From NCBI GenBank assembly GCA_020650975.1, contig JAIPMN010013658.1:1-26022 (forward strand): DNA of 26,022 nt, written 5' to 3'. Below the pieces are notes generated by a model. It made no database searches. It was not told the origin of the DNA and was given only the letters and a program-made list of their open reading frames with translations. This document shows, piece after piece, positions 1 through 9,608 of this stretch (the first letter of the stretch is position 1; every line of letters starts with the position of its first letter). This DNA comes from Apostichopus californicus (lineage: Eukaryota; Echinodermata; Holothuroidea; Aspidochirotida; Stichopodidae). The position numbers and the translations under genes were made by a program.

Positions 1-398
1 TCCTAGCAACCAAAAAGTTTTCAACATTTTTTTTTCCCAATTTCATCCTTTGAGACATATGGCAAGACACCATATCAATTTCAGGCGATTCTGAGGGGGT
101 CGACGTGGAATCGACCCAAAAATCTGTTGATTTGGCATGGATTGACCCATATATACACTGTTTGTTATTGGATCCTACAGTAGATCCTACTATGTAAAAT
201 TCATCTCATTATAGCTACCATAAAAAGACAGACACCTTCAGTGGTACTACGACTGATGCTGTCGGTGTTGGCACTGAAACACACATTACACTCTTGACCA
301 AGTTTCCCCTTAGAGTTCTCATTATCAGATTTCAAAGGCAAATAGCAAACCTTGCCATCCATACTGACAATAATTATCTTCTCCTACTTATTCCATAG
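1..398 (+). other. Upstream intron of usp44, partial
   Basis: No coding exon or RNA gene is recognisable. The stretch ends in a normal pyrimidine-rich acceptor (CTACTTATTCCATAG). The missing part of the zf-UBP finger was looked for here and not found. Confidence 0.7.
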
Positions 399-517
399 GC
401 TTGTCTGAGCTGCACTAATGTTGCCTGTGGCAGATACAACGAGGAGCATGCTCTCAGACACTTCGATGAGTCGGGACATCCTCTGGCTATCGAGGTCAAC
501 GAGAAATACGTCTTCTG
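399..517 (+). CDS. usp44: usp44 exon a: zf-UBP zinc finger, middle part
   Basis: The acceptor is TTCCATAG|GCT and the donor CTG|GTAAGA. The exon reads [20 protein letters not shown] and on to EKYVF, leaving two bases of a Cys codon completed by the next exon. The CxxC, the following Cys and the spaced His residues are zf-UBP zinc ligands, a domain that binds the free C-terminus of ubiquitin. No exon encoding the preceding Cys-His ligands was found in 1-398, so it must lie upstream. Confidence 0.93.
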
Positions 518-3500
518 GTAAGAGGGATTGGGGGGAACCGGTAAAGCAAGGAGAGAGACTTAGCGCTTGTTGCATCAATACGTTGGGCTGTTTATCATTT
601 GAGACTCTGATCATGTGATCCATGAGTGCCATTCACTTGGAAGGGAAATGAATTATTTCTCTAGAAGAGGAACTGCAGTCTAAAATTTGTAAAGAATATA
701 TATCTAACATAGAATGCAGTGAAAGACTTCAAACTTCCATCTCCATCTCCACTAGTCTGTTATGCTCTCTTGCTCTTGAAATTCAAGAGACAATTAAATG
801 AATTTCAAAATGGACTTGAACAGTTGCATTGTGCAACAAATGGTGTAAGTTGCGGTGTTATCTGCCACAGCATAGAAGTAACACTGTGAATAGTGTATTA
901 GCAATGACCATGCTGTAATACTGTAGTGTATGAAGTAACAGTGTGAATAGTGTATTAGCAATGACCATGCTGTAATACTGTAGTGTATGAAGTAACAGTG
1001 TGAATAATGTATTAGCAATGACCATGCTGTAATACTGTAGTGTATGAAGTAACAGTGTGAATAGTGTATTATCAATGACCATGCTGTAATACTGTAGTGT
1101 ATGGAGTAACAGTGTGAATAGTGTATTAGCAATGACCATGCTGTGATACTGCAGTGTATGAAGTAACAGTGTGAATAGTGTATTAGCAATGACCATGCTG
1201 TAATACTGTAGTGTATGAAGTAACAGTGTGAATAGTGTATTATGCAATGACCATGCTGTAATACTGTAGTGTATGAAGTAACAGTGTGAATAGTGTATTA
1301 GCAATGACCATGCTGTAATACTGTAGTGTATGAAGTAACAGTGTTAATAGTGTATTAGCAATGACCATGCTGTAATACTGTAGTGCATGAAGTAACAGTG
1401 TATTAGCAAAGTGTATTTACAATAATGTACAAAGCATGATAATGTTCATCGTGGGTAGTACTCTATGTAATATCCCAAACGATATCATGTGAAACTGTTT
1501 ATCGAAATACAAAGTGAATGTACTACAGTTTACAAAGATATGTCAGGTTCTTAGAACTCTGTATTCTATGTAACATTCCACACGATATCAGGTGAAACTG
1601 TATTGGTATTAACCATATTGTACAACAGAGTGTAGGAGCAGTCAAATACAAACCTGGAGAATATTTAAGACTTAACTCTGTCTCCTACAGGTATTTGTGA
1701 TGTAATAACACCAGCATCACAGAAACCTCACAAAAAAATACAAACAAAATACAAACAAACTACTGGTTATTAGCCTGCAGTATTATATGTATCGATAAAT
1801 ATTGCTTGTAAAATTGATTATTACTCTCTAGAATTAGTCAAAAGGCACTCTCAATGAATGCTTCTAGTTTCAGCCTAATTTGCATACAAATATTGGGGCT
1901 GAAGTTGTTGTTTTCTCCTTCTGGCGGTTAAACTAAATATTAGCATTCTGGAGGGAGTAGAACTTTGAATTGTTTTCCTAGAATAATGCATTTTTCACTC
2001 TGGAGTGTTCTTGAAGATCAATAATGAACTTAAGTGGTAAACATATGTATCAGATGGCTAGTGTTCTCTGATTAATTAGACTACTTTTAATGTTACAATG
2101 ATAAATGTTCTGTCATTCCCACAGTTATGTATGTGATGAGTACGTCCTCAATGATAACGTAACCGGTGATCTCATGTTCCTACGGAGCACCTTGGAAGCC
2201 ATAACCAAACAGAGCCTCGACGAGAGATTTACTAGGAGTGGCAGGAGAATGCTGAGGGCGCTCTCTGTTGACACTGGTGAAAGCTTTAAATTAAGGTGAG
2301 AGCAATAACAAGATTGACACAGACAAAATAGACTTTGACAAACAGAAGAACTTTGTAATTTGCTGGATCTTGAGCTGGATCTTGAGCTGAAACCTACACC
2401 ATGTACATGTCGAGAATTTGCTAAAGGCTTCTTTCCTCAACAGTCTTATACTCAAATCTTACCATACCTCATCTATATGGTCGAAATGTTGCCCCCATTC
2501 CCATTTCTTTCAAGTCCTTGCTTTTGCCCTCCACAGCCTTACCTTTGCACTATTCTCATAGAGTTCCAATTTTCTCCTGGACTGGAAAACGTTACCCCGT
2601 CCCCTTCCTTCTGCGTCCATATCTAGTCCTTGCCTTTTCCCCAACTGTTTTACCTTCGCACCTTTCCCATAGATTTCCAGTCCGTACCTCAACCTCATAG
2701 TCATAGTGCCTGCCCAACCTCGTCAGTTTGAGATCTAGTCCTGTACTTGCCCCCTCCCCCTCCCCATAATCTTTTCCTCAATACCACTCCTCTAGAATCC
2801 GTGTTATTTCCTCACCTTGTAACGAACCCTAGAGTCCTAGAGTGGCTTTTTCCAATCTTTCCTCGTGATTTCTAATTCAGTATGCTGCAATCCAATAGCC
2901 AACACTCATTCCTCTCTTTAATTCTTTATCCCACCTTCCTTGATTGCAGGGATGATGAGCATTTCTTCTGGAAGGACAAAGGTCACACAGCTCTCGTTCA
3001 CAGACGCCTCGTCCTCCTATCCAAAGTCTTCCAGTCGTGGAAACGAGTGGTCCATGGCGACAAACTCGATGAGAAGCAGCCACCAAAGCGATCTCTGCGA
3101 GTGAAGAAGAGACCAGGCTCCAAGATATCGTCAGGGAAAGGGGCGCTACAGAGTGTCAAGGAGGATGAAGTAATGCAGACGATGGAAACCAACAACAAAA
3201 GCCAGTTGGGTAACGAGAGAAGAAAGTGGGCCTCGCTGACTCCCGGAGTAACCGGTCTCAGAAACCTTGGAAATACTTGTTATATGAACTCCATACTGCA
3301 AGTATTAAGGTGAGGTCAAAGGTCATTTAGATAAGCACTTAATCAGTAGCAGTGTTATCACCAAATGTCTTTGTGGATGAAAGATGAAGTTCTTGGTCAC
3401 TTTGTTTGTGGGGGGGAGGGGGGAGCAATTCTCACACAGTTCTTGGTGAGGGGAAAAAGAAGATTTGAGGACATAATAATGTATGTGTCTGTATATGCAC

Positions 3501-6500
3501 TTGTTTGGATTCTGACCGAGGACTTGAACAAAGGAATTCCAAGTCCTCAGATGTCATTTCAAAAGAATCCCCACGTCCTCAGAAGAACTCTAATATTGTT
3601 CAGGTTAGGGTGTGTTGATTTGAACAATGGAAAAGCAATAGGGTCCTCCGCCTGAATGTAAAACACACCTGTGGACTTTATACTTTGGTGAGTACAAGAA
3701 CCCATTTTTAAATTGAGGCTGGACAATGGACAGATGAGCTGAATGTCTGAGGACCTATTCAATAGCTTCAAAACGGCATTTTTTTTTTTTTTTTTTATCT
3801 TCATGATCGATAATTTTAGATACACCATTGTGAGAACAAGAATCCTAGATAGATGGAGGTCAAAGGTCATTTAAGCTGAGCAGCACTTAAAGTGTGAAAT
3901 ACCTATTGATCTAGGGTGATAAAGTAAAACACCGATTTGTTTAATGGAGTATCCCAACAGTTATTTGGTCGGTATTATCTTGAAAACTTACTATAATACA
4001 AGCCTACAAGAACATTGTTACACTTTTACAGCAGCCATTGAGGATCTCAAATAACTTGGCCTGTGTTATTTATTCATTGTTCTTTTCCATTCCATCATCT
4101 AGTCACCTTAAAAGATTCAGGGATTGCATGCTTCGTCTTGAGTTTGATTCTCAACCCTTGACGAGAGGAGAGAAGACGGAGGGTGGAGTAGGAGGAGGAG
4201 GATCAGAGAGTGGACCTCCAGTCAAAAGACAGAGAAAGGAGTACACCAGACAGACCACGATGGAATGCTTTAATGTGAGTTCAGATGAATTCTAGAACTG
4301 TCTCTGCTAGTTTGAAAATAAACACAATAGACAAAAAATGAATTATAAAGTATGCTGGACTGCGATCCACTCGTGAAGTATGTAGCAGCTCTGATAACTA
4401 ATATTGGTGATATTTCGGTATATGAATGGTAACCATAATATATGTAAAGTATCTTGAAAATGATTCTGAGTGAGACTAGTTACCAGTGAAAGCATATTCT
4501 CATAACAAGTGGAATTCTACGTGTAAATGATGGTGGTAATCACACCAACAAGTCTGTCAAACACTTACGCTCCCGTTCAACCATTTTTGTAAAAATTGTT
4601 AGGATTAATCTCGCAAGTTTTTACTGTCGTTCTTTAACTTGCCGTATATATTTCATTGTTCTTTTTCAGGAAGCTCAGACACCGAGAGGAGGTGGGATGG
4701 CCGATGGTAAATCTAGACGTTCAATGGGGCTCAGCGGGGGAGCAGATGCAACGGGAGAAACGTCCCTACATAATGACGACTTGGGACCAAATAAGAAGAG
4801 ACTGTAAGTAGAGTCTTCCTCTAGAAATATGACAGGAGGAAAGGTTTATCTGGGAAAGAATAATTCTGCACAATCCTTCCCAAACAGAATTCTTTATGAA
4901 ATTCACTTCCGTTGGGTATCATCGACTATCTGTAACAGACTTCTTGGAGGTACTGATGGTCTGTTATGACACTGCTATAACAAAATAACAATTTATTTTG
5001 TGTTCATCCACCATCTGTATCAGACTTCCTAGAGGAACTGATGGTCTGTTGTGACAGTACTATAACAAAATAACAATTTATTTTGTGTTCATCCACCATC
5101 TGTATCAGACTTCCTAGAGGAACTGATGGTCTGTTGTGACAGTACTATAACAAAATAACTATTTATTTTGTGTTCATCCACCATCTGTATCAGACTTCCT
5201 GGAGGTACTGATGGTTAGTTATGACACTACTATAACAAAATAACAGTATATTTTGTGTTCATCCACCATCTGTATCAGACTTCTTGGAGGTACTGATGGT
5301 TAGTTATGACACTACTATAACAAAATAACAATTTATTTTGTGTTAAACATGCATGTTCTGCACAATCCTTCCCAAACAGAATTCTTCATGAAACTCTCTT
5401 CCGTTGGGTAGCATATCAGTGTCACCGACTATCTGTATCAGACTTACTGGAGGTACAAATGGTTAGTTATGACACTACTATAACGCAAAAATTAAATCTT
5501 TCTTCTTTTTCATCAACAGTCTTTGTCATGAGCTCCACATGTTACTCAGGGTTATGTGGTCAGGTAAATGGGCCATCGTCTCTCCTCACGGCATCCTAAG
5601 TGCCGTCTGGCAACTTATCCCGTCTTTCCGTGGCTACTGTCAACAAGATGCTCAGGAGTTTTTATGGTTAGTGTTTTACAACAACTGTTTATTAATAGTG
5701 ATGTCAATTTGAATATGAATATGCATGTTAGAAGCCTGGCAGCATAGCAAACTTTATGTATAGATAGATGAACTTATATCAATATTCATAGCTATGTGCT
5801 AGACCAGCAGCCAATTGGAACATTCTAATCTTCCCCGAAAAATAATATTTTTCTTCATGTTGCTCTTCCTTCTCTCTCTCTGTTCACAAACAGTGAATTT
5901 TTAGATAAAATCCATTCTGAGTTACAGGACTTGATCAAGTCCCTCCCAGTCCAGGTTGACAACGGTCTGCCGTGCATGATCAGTGAAATAATAAGCAGCA
6001 GCTTTGAGGGTCGACTGGTCAGTCAGGTCAAGTGCAAGAAATGCGGCCACATCTCAAAAACTTACGAATCATTCTGGGATCTCAGTCTCGAATTTCCGGA
6101 ACGGTGAGGATGTTTTCTAATCCCCAGGCATTTTTTTTCTTAATGGCCTACTTGTGAATAAAAGATGTGAAGGGTGTTCATGTGAAAAATTAAAAGTATT
6201 TGAATAATTTACAGTCATAGTCGGTGTTCCTAGCAATAGAGTTGCTTGTTACATTCGACAGTAATAGTCTTCTGGGAAGAGCTAGAATAGGCGCAGGTGG
6301 AATATTTGGGGGATTGGAGGCTGGATTTCTCAGGTTGTTGGGTACACTTGTAGATGGTACTTCAAAGTTCTATTTTTGCTTACAAAATTAACAAGATTCC
6401 TGAAGATCTACCAGTGTTAGGGGAATTATTTATCTGCTATCTCACCGTAGATTGGTCAAATTGATAATATGAATTACAAAGATGCATGGCAGGTTTATAC

Positions 6501-9500
6501 ATATGGAGAGACACAGTATAGTGTTATATAAGGTAAAACATTGGTGGGTGATGTCCGAAACAAGATCTTTTTGGAGGGGTGATGTCTGAAACAAGAGTCA
6601 AGAAAAAAAATTCTGAGAGGACATGACCCAGAATTTTCAGCTTTTGGTTAATACATGTGCTTATGTTGTGGTTTAATTTTATGGTATAATTGTTTCTATT
6701 AATTTCAATTTTGTTCTTAAAAGAAAAACTTTTTAAACTTTATTTCAGGAAAAATTGAATTTTTTCTAAAGATACTCTAATATTTTTTAAAAAGATCATC
6801 AATATCATTGAAAACTTGTCTTACAATAGCAAATTTTGTGTTAATAAAGAAAATAACAAAAGAATTCCCAAATGTAGCAGCAATGGATTGACACACCACC
6901 ATTAAAATAGAACAAATTTTGGAAAATTTATAGATTGTCACACTTTTAACCATCTTGAATATAATTTCCAGAATAGTTTGGCTCTGCTCAATGTTATTTA
7001 CTTAGAGTAGAAGTTCTTAAATGTAATTTGAAAATTTGGTACCTCAGGCAACCAAATTGGGCGCTTTAACTTGAACAGACCCATATGCCTAGTACTACAG
7101 GAGCCCTAATGTTACAAAAGCCAAGCTATCTTCATAGGTATTTTTGCCGATGTGCTTCGGAATTGTTGGAGACTCTACAGTAGATCTAGCTGCTTATTAA
7201 TGATTCTGTGATAATTTTTACGTTGTTCATCACTTACTTTTGGTGAAGAAAGTTTAACATTCATACTGCACGGAAATATAATTTACAATGTGCAATTACG
7301 TAGCACCGTGTACCTGCCTAAGTGCCTAACCATAGTTTACAGAATGTATTGATGTTGTCGATCTGTAGTATGGAGACTCGAACAGCAATCATAGTGGCGA
7401 GTGGAGTTTGCATTATGGCAAGTAAATTTTTAGTCACGGCTGCAAGAACTTTATCTGAAAGAAAGGAAAGCTTCCGGTATCAGATTCATTAAAGATGTAA
7501 CTAATTACGTAATGGAAACTGTGATGCTTTTTGCATTTCTATTCGTTTTTTAATTCTTGATGAGACACTGATATCGTGTTTCTTCTTTCTTGACGGAGCT
7601 GGTGCCTTGTTTTGAATTAAATCATTATCTTCATGGCTTGATCTGCCAAAACAGATTATTCAGAAAAATTGTACCAAGTAGAGTTGTACCAAGTAGAGTG
7701 AGATTGGGGAGGTGGGGAGGGAGGGAGGGAGAGGGAATTGGTACGCTGATTATTATGGTTCTCTAGTTTCAAACTCCTTCAGGTGTGAGCTTTAAAGGAA
7801 GCAGACTCCTGATGCTGGGACACAGAGTCAGTTACTAGTGTAAACAATCAAAGTCCTGATTTCATCAGTGAGATGGGGTTGCGATTTGCAATGTATGATT
7901 TCTTAATGGAATTGAAACCTATGGTATCCTCAAAACTGTTTTACCCGCAGATACCAAATAAGTCAGAAGAATTCCACCGCCTCTGAAGAGAATTGTCCCC
8001 TGAAGGAGATGCTGAGCAAGTTCACGGAGGTCGAGGAGCTGGAGGGGTTGGTCTACGAGTGCGAGAAATGTAACGAGAGAAGACGGGAGTCTACGGGCAA
8101 ACCACCAATCAGAACCGAGGCTTCCAAACAACTATTAATGACCAAACTGCCAAGAGAACTGCGTCTCCATCTGAAGAGGTTTCGGTGAGTACGGCCGTTG
8201 ACTTCCAGGAAATTAGCCAAGAAAACTGAACTAGCAACTTGAGGGTTTCAAGCCCTTGCGCTGAACCAACTGGGCTATCTTACCCTAAGTAAGCGTTGAT
8301 ACCGTAACTATATCACTCTTAGGGGCGCCAGTCAGAATCTGCAAAACCTTCTTTGCTGCGTAACCAGGTATGGCTACCTCAATACGTTCTGTGTGAGACC
8401 AGTAAAAGTGGTAGGGAAACAGGAGTTCAAGAAAAATTCTGCTCCATATTCACTTCTGTTATATATTATATTACAATATGTACATGTGTAGGTAGATTTG
8501 GGCTCCAGTTTCTTGTAAAGTCCTTTCTTGGTTACAGTCGTCACACACACGGAAACTTAATCAGCGGTCTTTTGTGTTTCTCAGGTGGTCAGGTCGAAAC
8601 CACAGAGAGAAGATTAATGTACATGTGAACTTTGTTGATGAGCTGGACGTGAGACCATTCTGCCTTATTCACCCGGCTGCCGAGGAACTTCTGACCGAGG
8701 AGGACTACATGTTTGACCTATCAATGGTCGTTATTCACCACGGGAGAGGGTAAGTTACGATAATTATTGGAGGGGAGACCTATTCATGGTCGTTTTTCAC
8801 CACGGGAGAGGGTAAGTTACGATAATTAATGGAGGTGAGACCTATTCATGGTCGTTATTCACCACGGGAGAGGGTAAGTTACCATTAGTAATGGAGGGGA
8901 CTACTTGCTTGACTTATTCATGGTCGTAATGTTGGATCCCTTACTTGTACTTCATATTGTGGTATGTGGATTCAATTATAGTAAGTATTAAATATAAATG
9001 CAGGACATATTTTTAATGGTAGTTCGGTGTTCCGGATTACGATCTTACCAATCATTAAATAATTCTAATTCCTGGTCAAAAAAAATATTACCACTCAGAG
9101 CAATATGTATGGGTTATATATAACTCTCAAAACACTTCATGATACTTAACAACTGGGTTACAACAGATAATGAGCCCAAGAAGGCCACAGGGCAAGCAGA
9201 GAAAAACGAAGGCAACTTGATGCCTTGGTCGCTAATGACATCACAGATAGTTGCATCGCATCACTATCATAACTTGAAGAAATATCAGCATTTTATTAAA
9301 AGTGCTAAGCAGAAGCACAGCTGTCCGTCACTCAATTCCATTCTTTGACAATTTTTCTTTAAAACGACTGCAGGTTCAGTTCTGGGCATTATACTGCTTA
9401 TTGCTGGAACGCCGAGGGGTCATTCTGGGCCCACTGTAACGACGCTCGGCTGGACCTCTGCTCGATCGAAGACGTGACCACCAGTCAAGCCTACATTCTC

Positions 9501-9608
9501 TTTTACACCAAACGTACCTCAAACATCTTGGATTCTACCCCCGAGAAACTACCACCCCCCGTTACCACAGCAACCAGGTCAAAGAGGAGAAGAAGAATAA
9601 CACTTTGA
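399..9608 (+). CDS. usp44: USP44/USP49-type ubiquitin carboxyl-terminal hydrolase, 5'-truncated by the window edge (10 exons)
   Basis: Join 399-517, 2125-2295, 2950-3309, 4103-4274, 4670-4803, 5520-5666, 5894-6103, 7951-8184, 8585-8749, 9374-9608 gives 648 codons plus TGA with every junction in phase. Order in the partial protein: zf-UBP finger (about 1-60; C2, C5, C10, H17, H21, H27, C40, C43), basic linker, Cys box [12 protein letters not shown] (nucleophile C207), variable insert (about 225-315), QQDAQEF (360-366), zinc-ribbon CxxC pairs (415-418, 475-478), [13 protein letters not shown], His box GHYTAYC (H576), and WAHCND (N593/D594). The order and wording match vertebrate USP44 and USP49, thiol proteases that remove ubiquitin; USP44 is known for Cdc20 and the spindle checkpoint, and both for histone H2B. 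USP3 is the nearest alternative but fits the Cys-box flank and YVLND stretch less well. Basic runs at PVKRQRKE and the C-terminal SKRRRR suggest nuclear location (inference). Roughly 40-60 N-terminal residues, including the first zinc ligands, lie upstream. Confidence 0.95.
518..2124 (+). other. usp44 intron with minisatellite
   Basis: The intron is bounded by GTAAGA and TTCCCACAG. It contains the 57-bp tandem array (about 866-1410). After it are two diverged copies of a segment built around TATGTAA and CACGATATC (about 1463-1490 and 1565-1597). No exon-like sequence is seen. Confidence 0.85.
866..1410. repeat. 57-bp minisatellite, about 9 copies
   Basis: The motif CAATGACCATGCTG starts at 902, 959, 1016, 1073, 1130, 1187, 1245, 1302 and 1359: a period of 57, with one 58-bp step. 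Copies are nearly identical, with scattered substitutions. Because 57 is divisible by three, long repetitive open frames appear on the minus strand; they are artefacts of the period. Confidence 0.97.
2125..2295 (+). CDS. usp44: usp44 exon b: end of zf-UBP finger
   Basis: The acceptor is TTCCCACAG|TTATG and the donor TTAAG|GTGAG. The exon completes the split Cys and continues [16 protein letters not shown], the second CxxC of the finger and a stretch highly typical of USP44/USP49. It then reads LRSTLEAI and on to a basic segment [10 protein letters not shown] that follows the finger in this family. Confidence 0.94.
2296..2949 (+). other. usp44 intron, pyrimidine-rich
   Basis: Two diverged copies of a roughly 60-bp CT-rich segment (AGTCCTTGC...CCATAGATTTCCAG type) lie near 2514 and 2625, about 111 bp apart. 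A short tandem copy of GCTGGATCTTGA lies at 2361-2389. Open frames through the CT-rich stretch show no protein similarity and are not called. Confidence 0.75.
2950..3309 (+). CDS. usp44: usp44 exon c: linker and catalytic Cys box
   Basis: The acceptor is TTGATTGCAG|GGATG and the donor TTAAG|GTGAG. The first half encodes the helical segment [19 protein letters not shown], equivalent to the WHRRR...F.W segment of vertebrate USP44, then a Lys/Arg-rich low-conservation linker. The exon ends in [20 protein letters not shown], the Cys box with the nucleophile at residue 207 of the partial protein. The last Ser codon is split across the intron. Confidence 0.95.
3313..3325 (+). promoter_or_regulatory. 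DR1-type nuclear-receptor motif (intron)
   Basis: AGGTCAAAGGTCA is a perfect direct repeat of AGGTCA with one spacer base, the consensus for HNF4, RXR or COUP-TF dimers. Identical copies occur at 3857-3869 in the same intron and at 21748-21760 in a dispersed repeat. They may be repeat-borne rather than selected. Confidence 0.3.
3857..3869 (+). promoter_or_regulatory. DR1-type nuclear-receptor motif, second intron copy
   Basis: The same 13-mer as at 3313-3325, followed by similar sequence (CATTTA...GCACTTAA). A local duplication of about 40 bp is likely. Confidence 0.3.
4103..4274 (+). CDS. usp44: usp44 exon d: start of variable insert in the catalytic core
   Basis: The acceptor is CATCATCTAG|TCACC and the donor TTTAAT|GTGAGT. 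The exon begins [15 protein letters not shown], matching the family's SHL..FR..FL.L after the Cys box. It runs into a Gly/Glu-rich stretch encoded by GGAGGA repeats and a basic patch [11 protein letters not shown] that could be a nuclear localisation signal. The exon ends in phase 0. The insert is poorly conserved across the family, so the domain call rests on its ends. Confidence 0.9.
4275..4669 (+). other. usp44 intron, no distinct content
   Basis: AT-rich sequence between GTGAGT and TTTTTCAG. Neither a repeat nor an exon was seen. Confidence 0.8.
4670..4803 (+). CDS. usp44: usp44 exon e: variable insert
   Basis: The acceptor is CTTTTTCAG|GAAGC and the donor AGACT|GTAAGT. The exon encodes a Gly/Ser/basic, probably disordered segment with no recognised motif. 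It is supported by splice sites of good quality, an open frame, and phase agreement with both neighbours (0 in, 2 out), rather than by residue conservation. Confidence 0.83.
4804..5519 (+). other. usp44 intron filled by a tandem array
   Basis: The intron is almost wholly occupied by 85-bp repeats and a duplicated flanking segment. Only the ends (GTAAGT, and TTTTTCATCAACAG) look like ordinary intron. Confidence 0.85.
4866..5486. repeat. 85-bp tandem array with duplicated flank
   Basis: The segment around ATCTGTATCAGACTT recurs at about 4926, 5011, 5096, 5181 and 5266, an 85-bp period. Each unit holds TATAACAAAATAACA and TTATTTTGTGTTCATCC. A flanking segment beginning CTGCACAATCCTTCCC occurs before the array (about 4867) and again after it (about 5357), followed by another partial unit. 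This points to a larger duplication that included array and flank. Confidence 0.93.
5520..5666 (+). CDS. usp44: usp44 exon f: catalytic core, QQDAQEF box
   Basis: The acceptor is CATCAACAG|TCTTT and the donor TTATG|GTTAGT (a weaker GTTAGT donor). The exon encodes [19 protein letters not shown], then [20 protein letters not shown]. The latter is the conserved glutamine/aspartate box of USPs that shapes the catalytic groove. Similarity to vertebrate USP44 is strong throughout. Confidence 0.95.
5894..6103 (+). CDS. usp44: usp44 exon g: fingers subdomain with first CxxC
   Basis: The acceptor is TTCACAAACAG|TGAAT and the donor GAACG|GTGAGG. The exon encodes [11 protein letters not shown], a short linker, then [16 protein letters not shown] and [11 protein letters not shown]. 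The CxxC at residues 415-418 is one half of the structural zinc site of the USP fingers, and [10 protein letters not shown] is nearly invariant in USP44/USP49. Confidence 0.95.
6104..7950 (+). other. usp44 intron (1.85 kb)
   Basis: AT-rich. It contains a short duplicated segment around GTGATGTC(C/T)GAAACAAGA (about 6547 and 6580), a tandem copy of TTGTACCAAGTAGAG (about 7670-7699) and a G-rich tract (7706-7736). No further exon is needed for frame continuity and none is seen. Confidence 0.75.
7706..7736 (+). other. G-rich tract with G-quadruplex potential
   Basis: Six or more runs of three to four G separated by one to three bases lie on the transcribed-sense strand, about 215 bp before an exon acceptor. 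It fits the usual G3+ loop pattern; any role in splicing is inference. Confidence 0.5.
7951..8184 (+). CDS. usp44: usp44 exon h: second CxxC and palm
   Basis: The acceptor is TTTACCCGCAG|ATACC and the donor TTTCG|GTGAGT. The exon encodes [18 protein letters not shown], then [12 protein letters not shown] with the second CxxC (475-478). It continues through [20 protein letters not shown] to KRF, the standard USP palm strand. The Arg codon is split to the next exon. Confidence 0.95.
8185..8584 (+). other. usp44 intron with tRNA-like remnant
   Basis: The intron is bounded by GTGAGT and GTTTCTCAG. It contains the minus-strand tRNA-like segment described separately; the rest has no recognisable content. 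Confidence 0.75.
8222..8295 (-). repeat. tRNA-derived SINE fragment or tRNA pseudogene
   Basis: On the minus strand TAGCCCAGTTGGTTCAGCGC resembles an internal A box. AGGG-CTTGAAA-CCCT forms an anticodon-like hairpin with a 7-base loop. GCTAGTTCAG, about 42 bp after the A-box start, sits where a degenerate B box would. The acceptor stem does not pair, so this is not a working tRNA. A SINE head is the likelier reading. Confidence 0.45.
8585..8749 (+). CDS. usp44: usp44 exon i: palm strand before the His box
   Basis: The acceptor is TGTTTCTCAG|GTGGT and the donor GAGAGG|GTAAGT. The exon continues the KRFR motif as [15 protein letters not shown] and ends [12 protein letters not shown], the strand just before the His box. 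Its last 35 bases and donor are tandemly repeated just downstream (see the 62-bp repeat). The first donor is chosen because only it restores the frame into [11 protein letters not shown]. Confidence 0.94.
8698..8935. repeat. 62-bp tandem duplication of the exon i end and its splice donor
   Basis: Units starting GACCTAT at 8715, 8777 and 8839 repeat the last 35 exon bases plus GTAAGTTAC and about 19 bp of intron; a fourth, partial copy follows at about 8900-8930. GT donors fall at 8750, 8812 and 8874, exactly 62 bp apart. The partial fourth copy resembles exon sequence upstream of the unit (GACTAC.TG.TTGAC), which suggests the duplication began inside the exon. Confidence 0.95.
8750..9373 (+). 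other. usp44 last intron
   Basis: After the duplicated donor copies the sequence is AT-rich without recognisable features. It ends AAACGACTGCAG. A 69-codon frame at 9139-9348 has no support as an exon: the two flanking exons already join in phase. Confidence 0.8.
9374..9608 (+). CDS. usp44: usp44 terminal exon: catalytic His and Asn/Asp, C-terminus and stop
   Basis: The acceptor is CGACTGCAG|GTTCA. The exon encodes [20 protein letters not shown], then CND and [11 protein letters not shown], which holds the catalytic His (H576) and the third catalytic position (N593, followed by D594). The C-terminal tail is Pro/Thr-rich and ends in a basic cluster SKRRRRITL before TGA at 9606-9608. Confidence 0.96.

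Larger units (their letters stand above)
3310..4102 (+). other. usp44 intron with duplicated DR1-like motif
   Basis: The intron is bounded by GTGAGG and ATCATCTAG. It contains AGGTCAAAGGTCA twice (3313-3325, 3857-3869), a G-rich stretch near 3409-3424 and a poly(T) run at about 3780-3797. No exon-like sequence is seen. Confidence 0.8.

Noticed and set aside
794-1304. Two long minus-strand frames of 131 and 148 codons with 19-residue repeats
   Set aside because: They are translations of the 57-bp minisatellite in an intron of usp44; the repeat stays open only because its period is divisible by three.
2360-2704. Overlapping frames on both strands before usp44 exon c
   Set aside because: They follow pyrimidine-rich repeats within an intron; exons b and c already join in phase and match the family across the junction.
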